Assembly (NCBI GenBank): GCA_030374765.1 | Contig: JARGXX010000099.1 | Location: 1,178,001-1,242,000, forward strand | DNA: 64,000 nucleotides | Source: Agarophyton chilense | Taxonomy: Eukaryota > Rhodophyta > Florideophyceae > Gracilariales > Gracilariaceae | Reading direction: 5' to 3' | Shown: piece by piece, positions 57,294-64,000 of the stretch | Layout: every line of letters starts with the position of its first letter | How positions within the stretch are numbered: position 1 is the stretch's first letter | Position numbers and translations under genes: made by a program | Notes under the pieces: generated by a model | The model's input: only the letters and a program-made list of their open reading frames with translations | Database searches by the model: none | What the model was told of the DNA's origin: nothing

Positions 57294-57330
57294 TATAATC
57301 AGCATCGTTCAGAAATAATCGAAGTATTTA

Positions 57331-57531
57331 CACTGTCGTGTAGGAATTTCACCTTTTATGGTGGCCGAATTCAAAACAAATAATTAAACATTTTGTGTTT
57401 TCTGATGCGGATTGGCTCTTTTATATAACTACACGAATGGGACAAGCTGGCCCAGTTTCATTGAAATCTTTTGACGCAGTACCCCACAATGCCAGAAAAA
57501 GGGGGGTGTCGTATAGGAATTTCGGGCACTG
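57331..57531 (-). repeat. mariner-like right terminal inverted repeat (IR/DR type)
   Basis: The inverse of 44406-44604 over its whole length, with scattered differences. The outer site TGTCGTATAGGAATTTCG is at 57507-57524 and the inner CTGTCGTGTAGGAATTTC at 57333-57350. Confidence 0.85.
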
Positions 57532-57535
57532 TGTA

Positions 57536-59570
57536 TAAGCGTTCCAAAATACCAGCTTCTCTTCAGTTTCCAATGGACAGCAAAGACATTGTCCCGTGAC
57601 TCTGTTTGTAAGGTTTTGTCACGAGTGCCACCTCAAAAATCCATTAAAACTTTTTTTGAGCAATAAATTCTACTATCTACCGCGCGGTCCACATCTGAAA
57701 GCTGTAAAAGTCGCTAAGGCGAAAATACTTGAGATAGAGACCCAATTTGTAGGAATGGCACCTTTCCGTTGTCTGCATGAATAAAGAAGCCAACAATCGT
57801 AATATAATCCACTATAGTTTGTGACAAAATGGAAGGTAAAAGAATGAGCAACCTCAAATTCCTCTGACTCCACCTGCGCGCGGCGCTCCCAATGTGTTGG
57901 TCAACTATCTACCGACTAGCGAACGCAGGCGAGCGCGGGGCTTTACAAATTAAATCGTACGCGGTTGTGCACTTTTTATGTGAAATCATCCAGCTCTTTG
58001 TTAATGGACAATAATAATCAAATGACATATATCTACGTTTGTTGTTGAAATTGAAAAGATGTTGAATTGTGTTATTGATGGACGAAGGCAATGATAGACG
58101 CGATATTTGGGATCAAGTATAGAAAACTAAACAATTTGGCCCAATGAAGAAACACCTCCCAAAAAGTCGTGGCTTTAAAAAAAACTATAAAAAGCCACCG
58201 TCGATTCTTAGATGAAGATGATACGACATTCTGTCAAATTATGGGTTTCTTTTCTGTGAAATCCTATGTGCCGAACAAGATGCCACTAGAATAATTGGAC
58301 GGAACAAATATCTTCTATGTAGGGGTGTCAAGGCACCTGACGACAAGTAGACCAGGAATAAAAGTATTGTGCACCCGCACATTGGCTTGTATAAAATTTT
58401 CCTGCTATGTAAGACAAAAATCTGTTTTACTACTCCGAAAAGTATTGATAATCTTATTTGGTCTTTTTATTTGATTTCGATGGTTGAAGTAAAGGTTTAT
58501 GGAGAACTGGTGTTTCGAGCATCGTATCTAGAAATCTATTGAAGTTCTTGCTTGTAATTATGCGTCTGCATCACTAGTACAACAACTGCTACGAATTACT
58601 ATCTGCATTTCTCATGATCTCCAGAAAGAAGAGATCACAGAGTTGATGAATTTGCATTCTAAGATCTCGCTAGCAGCAGAAAGACGTGCAGAAAGTTGCA
58701 AAAGCCAGAATTTTTCTGCATGTATCATATCTCCCGCACATTCATATCGATACGCAGGATGTACATTAATCCACACTTCTTCCTGGAAAACAAATTGAAA
58801 GACTTGTTTGGATCGTTGTGGAAGCTCTAGTCCAAAACTATTTATTATCGTCTGGAATTTTGGTTCGTAATACATAGAGGCCAACTCTCCATTCTGGAGA
58901 ATAAAGACTCGTGTGTCGGAGCAGAAAGATACCGATACTTTCGTCTACAAACATCCATAATATGCCTGGACTTCTTTAATAGAAATAAACGACATTTTTG
59001 GAGAGTATTTTAAAGTTAATCTGAGCGATGGGGTCAACTTTGTCATGGATAATATATGTTTTTCAATAGCCTATGATAACGGATGTGTTCAGTTCAAAAC
59101 GTGTTCAAAGAACAAGAACCTCTATGTCTAATCGTATGAATCTTCCATGAATAAGAGGAGAACAAGCATATTTCTTGCCCAGCTTCAAGAGAAAAGAACG
59201 GAGGAAACAAGAAGGGGGGATGGGATGGTGGTTGTCAGTCATTTATCGTTAAAAATTATATATTTAATTATATGATTGGTGATCTCCAGTACGTAGCTTG
59301 AACAAGTCAGCCAAAGATTTTTTCATCCTGCATGAACGAATTCAGCTTTCATTTAGTCCTATCAAAACTATGTCTACCGTCTGTAAGAAATGTTGCACTA
59401 AAGATTGGCGGTGTTCTCGAGACCTAATTTCCAAAAGGCCTCTACGATGTGAGGCTGCGATATGTCAGGATGTCTAGAAACCAGATTCTATGAATCTCTC
59501 TTTCCAGGGTTTGCATATTGTCAGTTATACCTCAGTGCTCAAATTGTGAAGAATAGTGTTTGGAACACTA
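57536..59570. other. AT-rich intergenic, nothing recognised
   Basis: Several short frames occur on both strands (for example minus 58884-58612), none with a recognisable domain or good start context. The zinc-finger gene begins its 3' end at 59571. Confidence 0.35.
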
Positions 59571-60346
59571 TCATCGCATTTGACTCTTCTTCGTTTGTTT
59601 TGCGCTGTTCTCAGTGCAAAAGTGTTTCCGGAGCTGGGACTTTTGCTTGAACGTTGCACCACAGACTTCACACTTGTGTGGTTTGTGATCAAGATGTACC
59701 AACGAACGATGTCTCTGAAGACCATCTTTAAAGGAGAAATGTGCTCCACAGATATCACATCCGTGGGGCTTCTCTTTGAAATGTACTGATTTCTTATGCT
59801 TACTTAGATTCCCTAGAACAGAATCAGATCACAGAAGCGAAGGGGATTCCACAGTCGGTTAGCGACTCTGGCATTCTAGTTACGAAAGTCAAGAGCAAGT
59901 GAAGACCATTTTGCTTTCGATATTAAAATGAAGTGAATAAACTATACCTTTCTCCCCGAAACTGCTGCCACATATTTCACATGTAAATGGCCGAAGTTTG
60001 TCATGAACAGTCCTGTAGGAAACCAAGTAAAAAAAAGAGCATACCAAACATTGCAGACGGTCAGAAGGGTGTAATTAACGAGCCTTTAGAAAATTGCAGG
60101 ACGGAGGTATAAAACCAACCTTCTGTGCTTCTGCGCATCATGATTCTGAGCGAAAGTGGCGCCGCAAATCGGACACGGATATTTACGGAGAACTTTTGAA
60201 GACGTCGACTTTTCATCGCCGCGAGATCGAGAAACTGATGAAGGGGGGCCGGAGCTTGCTCGACAAGTTTGAGATAAAGAGGATGATTCAATACCGTGCG
60301 TAGTAATGAACTTGAGGTCCATCTTTGGGCTGCGTGAGGATGTCAT
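59571..60346 (-). CDS. C2H2 zinc-finger protein, three exons
   Basis: Exons on the minus strand: 60346-60120, 60012-59948 and 59812-59571, giving 534 nt and 177 aa. Introns are 107 nt (GTTGGT...CTACAG) and 135 nt (GTATAG...TTCTAG). Both splice inside fingers and keep the frame. Four fingers follow in tandem: C58/C61/H74/H79, C87/C90/H103/H108, C116/C119/H132/H137, and a last finger C145/C148/H161 with Cys163 but no second His, so it is atypical. Linkers are 7-8 residues (for example FKEKPHG), not the strict TGEKP type. The first 56 residues are Ser-rich and disordered. The last residues are Lys-rich. A sequence-specific nuclear DNA-binding protein is the likely role; its targets are unknown. 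Confidence 0.88.
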
Positions 60347-62909
60347 TGTTGAGGTAAGAACATGAAATGTTCAAGATGCTCGGCGTTTTTGTGAATACTA
60401 TGTCGTAAATGAAAGTACGCGCAAAAGATGCTTGACGGGATTGGCAGCCTTAAATACTGGCCACGCTCGACTTCCCGAGCCCTGTGTGTTGACAGTGACC
60501 AACGCGTTGCATCTATCTCCACACGCAAGTTTGAGTGGTCTAAGCATCATGTGAACGAAATAGATATGCCAAAACAAGGGAGAGGGCGATTCGAAAACGA
60601 ATGCGTGGAATCCCATGGGGCTTCTCCGAGCTGAATGGCTACATTCAATTGCAAACCACTTCGGTAGAGTGTAGAGGTGTGGATGTCCCACGCAGTATGA
60701 TGTTTGTGGGACAGACCGCCGCCTGTGGACAAAGAAAGCAGGTCTCGTTTCCATCGCTAGTGATTTCACGTGTTGATGTCTGGCAACGCTTGGTTATTCA
60801 GGCTCGTGACTCTACGGTTATACTGACGTGTTCCGTCGACGGTGAATTCTTCTCATTACATGTGAGGTAAGGTTGGACAGGCTTCTTGCAGCGAGTGTTC
60901 CTGGCAGAGAAGGTTCGAGTTTGTGGGATTTTGCAGGATCGACATGTATCATCTCACAAGAGGTACTTTGGAGTGCTGCGCGAGGCGCACGCGCACGCTT
61001 CGGGTTTTAAAGTTGTCTTGAAGACGCTGTGCCGTTGTCCCCTGATAGCGGTCTCGAGTTCCAAGTACAAATCGCTCACCTGGGCCCGATCTGGGCAATA
61101 GTCTATGAGCCTGCTTCAAATGCGGCGCGATGACAGATCCAGATTCAATGTTTACTCCACCCCTAGAAATACTATTGTGAGCGCTTGGTCATCGCAGCCA
61201 GTCACTCTCAAAGCTCAGCAACCCTGATTTTCAATGGAGGATCGTTCCTCTGCGGTCGAAATGAGAGAGATTGCAAGCAAGCATTTCAGCTTTATTGACT
61301 ACTTCCGCAATGCTGTGGATAAGAACTCCCGTCCCAACGTCTTATTCTGGAAACCGCGCACAAAAAACTCTGGAATACGAGAAAACGGCTGTACGGTGAG
61401 GGCTTATTAGAGTAAGACTGTCCAAAGAACTACATCCGACCTCTTTAGGTGAGAGAGGAAGAAATTTTCCATCGCGAGAAAAAGTAGAGTACTACCTATT
61501 TTCTCGATCTGAAGCACAAACCGTTCGCAAAGAGGCTCAAGCACGGAAGCACAAGCACTTCTGTCAAAGACCCTTTTAGCCTCATGCGAAGCGGCAGCGA
61601 CAGTTGGCCTTGCTCACGAACAAGGCACAGGACCCGACCACGCTGCATATTGGGCGGTGCCAATATGCTTGGCTCGACTTCTGTCACTCAAAAACCATAG
61701 ATTCAACTGAACAAAAGCGCGAGAATACAAAATAAACAGAAGCCCCTTGAGAGCAATTTGGTTTCACATGGGCATAGGACTTATCTATAAAAACATTCAA
61801 AGTACAGTTGCGCAAAATGCGTTCACCTTACCGAACATGGTTGCGGAGGTTCGACAAAAACCGAAAACACGAGAAATCCGGGTGGCTCGTGCGTCAGGAG
61901 GTTTATCGCTGTTTGCCTTCGGTGCATGAGATATGTGTCCAAAGGTAGCGTTGGTTTGTACTTCATCAAGAACGGGGCGTTGGTTTATAGTACATGTCTA
62001 GAAAGCCAAGACGCATACTCGGCGGTCTCGCTTCGCCTTTACCCCACCAGATTCGGCGCTGGGTGGCCCCACACGACTGGTGAGACGGGCCGCGGCTTCA
62101 TACTTGCTGATGTACAGTACAGTAGATAACGGTCTATGTAAGGAACAGTACCTTTTTAGAAAACAGTACGACCTCCCGAGTGTCAGGCTGGTGCCTCGAG
62201 CCCAGAGATGTGATCTGTTTGCCGCGTCGGTCTATTTATACCACTCTCGAGACTAATCATTCAACAACGATAGAATGGAAGCAGCTTGACAAATCTGCGA
62301 GTGCATGACGAATCGCGACCAATGGTTCTGCCTTTACCACACTGCTCGTCCGAAGCGAGGTTCGTTCGAACAACACCACAGGCTACTTAACGAAATGGGC
62401 GCAAAGTATGTCACTTTTTCGTCTTAGCCAGACCGGAATGTGGTACGAAGAGAACAAGAACTCGCTGTCCGCAGTTTGCTCAACTGATGGTTCCCGCTTA
62501 GCGTACGTTCGATTGATTCTCAATGGGCCACATAGGAAGGCGAGAGACCTTTACTACTCCCTATGAATATTGTTTGATGATGAAATAAATGCGGATTAAA
62601 GCGGGCGTCGTTGCCACGCCTCTTCGTATGCAAAAACTGTGATAGGACCGTTATGTCCGCGTACCGCACAGCACATGACACACATAATCGCGATTAATAA
62701 AAGTCCATCACAGAATTGGAATCGACAGATTTTGTACTGCACAGTCTTTCAGAGTTCCAATTCGTCGCAATCATCCTTGTAAAATGGTATTTACACGTAC
62801 TGTCCAGCACTATTCCATCAAAAAACGCTGGATGAGCTCCCTGGACAAATAAAAAGTTCACGCAAACGCTTTCCGGGTGATTTCATTGTGAAGGATTTTT
62901 CTTGCTGCT
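60347..62909. other. intergenic with weak ORFs only
   Basis: ATG frame 60601-60870 (89 aa) is moderately protein-like. It is followed by frame 60886-61101, possibly linked through a GTAAGG near 60867, but the gap is too short for a normal intron. No family is recognised. From 61102 to 62909 I see only short overlapping frames. Confidence 0.3.
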
Positions 62910-63263
62910 ATGGAAGTCAAGAAGGATGCAGCCAGATTAGTCCGAATGCTTCAAAATTGGGTGTGTGTGTGGCCTTGCGGGATTCGTGCATCACACAATC
63001 AGCAAATTTTGAAAAAGCCCAAGAATAGGACATGGAAAGTTATCCACGGACGAACTGAGCGATACAAATTGATCCCGTGCAAGTGCGAGGGATCAAAACG
63101 TGTGAGTGAGAGGAATGGTCCAGATTTGGTTCAAAAATCATGTAGCCTTGTTCACGGCGAATGCGGTTGCATCAAGTGCAAAAAAAGTTTGACCGAAGAA
63201 GAACAAATGTTTCTCTTATTCCACAGCCAAGAATCTGACCACTGTCGTACCAGAAGTTTGTAA
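62910..63263 (+). CDS. possible small Cys-rich protein, 117 aa
   Basis: An ATG frame with a basic N-terminal half and cysteines paired as CKC and CGCIKC in the second half, which might bind zinc. No known family pattern fits. It could be a short gene, an exon or a transposon remnant. Confidence 0.25.
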   Translation: MEVKKDAARLVRMLQNWVCVWPCGIRASHNQQILKKPKNRTWKVIHGRTERYKLIPCKCEGSKRVSERNGPDLVQKSCSLVHGECGCIKCKKSLTEEEQMFLLFHSQESDHCRTRSL

Positions 63264-63769
63264 GTAGAACTCAGAAGATCAAATGTGGCAGGACGTGAGC
63301 TGGATGCCTGAATCCCGTCTTTTCCCACGCCTCGTATGCATCTTCGATGGAGTACATACGCGATGATGACACGTTGGAAAGAGAAAATGCAGAGCACAAA
63401 CAGTGACCAGGCGCTCCGAATAGCGTGAAGGCGATGCCGTTCGCCTGCCTGTCTGGCGCTCTGGGTCGCTCTTGAGAGCGGTGAAAATATATGATATCAT
63501 AACACAAAGTGGTTGCCAATACGCGAAATAAATGACTGCGAGCAGTATCATATTTTTAGCACTACCTGTTATCCGATTCCACTGTTCTTTCTGCTAACCC
63601 TTAACCCTATCCCTAATAATACCAGGTACCGTTCTACATACTTACTGATAGAAATACGTGTGCCCAGCGAGACGCCGTGATGCAGCCGAGTTGTCGTTCC
63701 AAGTTGGGTAACGCCACAGACTCTGCACCTGTGCCGCGGTTCGTCGCTAGCTATCGCAACTTCGCGTAA
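63264..63769. other. intergenic, nothing recognised
   Basis: Overlapping minus-strand frames occur (63551-63152 in three phases) with no domain. A short CCCTAA-like stretch lies at 63594-63615. Confidence 0.35.
63594..63615 (+). repeat. short telomere-like CCCTAA stretch
   Basis: ctaacccttaaccctatccc followed by taataat: about three imperfect CCCTAA units. Too short to call a real interstitial telomere. Confidence 0.3.
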
Positions 63770-64000
63770 CTAATTCGTTGACCAACGAGCTGTCAACACG
63801 CCCTCAACATGTGGGCGGGCTCGACATAAACGTAATTCTCGTGCTCTACGCCTCATTCCTATAACTCTTTTATGAGCCAGGGCACTCTCCAGCTCACCAA
63901 TCAAGTCCATTTGGGTAACCACCTCCGCCGCGAGTGCTGATCGCTGTCCATGGGTGTCGCGTAGATCCAAGGCGACCAGTACACGAACGCCGTTACCATG
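63770..64000 (-). CDS. possible partial gene running off the right edge
   Basis: The minus-strand frame is open from the window edge to the stop at 63770 (at least 76 codons) with no internal ATG that looks like a start. The visible C-terminal part is helical and Arg/Ala/Leu-rich. No family is recognised. It could be the 3' end of a gene whose start lies outside the window. Confidence 0.3.
   Translation of the reverse strand, partial: HGNGVRVLVALDLRDTHGQRSALAAEVVTQMDLIGELESALAHKRVIGMRRRARELRLCRARPHVEGVLTARWSTN

Larger units (their letters stand above)
44404..57535 (+). mobile_element. Tc1/mariner-like element interrupted by element B
   Basis: The left end is TA-CAGTGCCCG at 44404; the right end is the inverse CGGGCACTG at 57523-57531, with TA at 57534-57535. 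About 200 bp at each end form an inverted repeat (44406-44604 and 57331-57531). Between them lie the 10.9-kb retrotransposon B (44691-55630), a broken transposase gene and a 579-bp insertion (55989-56567). Without these insertions the element would be about 1.6 kb, normal for Tc1/mariner. The order of events is mariner first, then B and the 579-bp insertion. Confidence 0.85.

Noticed and set aside
1-64000. CRISPR array, bacterial operon or prophage
   Set aside because: There are no regularly spaced palindromic repeats, and introns plus eukaryotic transposons show this is nuclear eukaryotic DNA.

Overview
This is nuclear DNA of a eukaryote, most likely an alga. Genes are compact and single-exon or carry a few short GT-AG introns (97-135 nt, several with CTAAC-type branch points). 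Transposable elements are abundant. I lean towards a red alga, but that is inference: no rRNA or organellar marker is present to fix the lineage. The window has a gene-rich left part, a decayed AT-rich middle, a large transposon block, and a sparse right end.

Left part (about 5-16.7 kb). There is a CaMK-type protein kinase (4968-6440, minus) and, divergent from it, a Sey1/RHD3-like protein that lacks the P-loop (7391-9052, plus). Convergent with the latter is an unrecognised 589-aa protein (9616-11385, minus). Then come a tRNA 2-thiouridylase of the MnmA/TRMU family (12146-13375, minus) and an AP endonuclease of the ExoIII/APE1 family in four exons (13764-15171, minus). A weak coiled-coil gene candidate lies at 16180-16662. 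The first 4.9 kb holds no gene I can support.

Middle (17-28 kb). Remains of mobile elements: a possible Tc1-like relic (17.3-18.6 kb), a broken gene of the PIN-like nuclease plus CXC-tail family (20.8-22.4 kb), and a decayed PIF/Harbinger element with a Myb/SANT-like protein and a DDE transposase (23.85-26.0 kb).

Transposon block (28-57.5 kb). Element A (28098-38214, minus) is an old, multiply broken Ty3/gypsy chromovirus. Element B (44691-55630, plus) is a much younger one: 1180-bp LTRs about 2% apart, a perfect 5-bp target duplication, and recognisable gag, protease, RT, RNase H, integrase, GPY/F and chromodomain. B sits inside a Tc1/mariner relative (about 44404-57535) with long IR/DR-type terminal repeats, and that transposase is also split by a 579-bp insertion. 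A solo LTR of the A family is at 42948-43393.

Two observations stand out. Both chromoviruses carry, between pol and the 3' LTR, an extra gene of about 610-630 codons on the opposite strand. The two copies are diverged but share ordered motifs, so this looks like a conserved convergent accessory gene. Element B also has a textbook -1 frameshift signal (GGGAAAC plus a stem-loop) at the gag/pro-pol overlap.

Right end (57.5-64 kb). A four-finger C2H2 protein in three exons (59571-60346, minus), two weak ORFs, and a possible partial gene running off the right edge.
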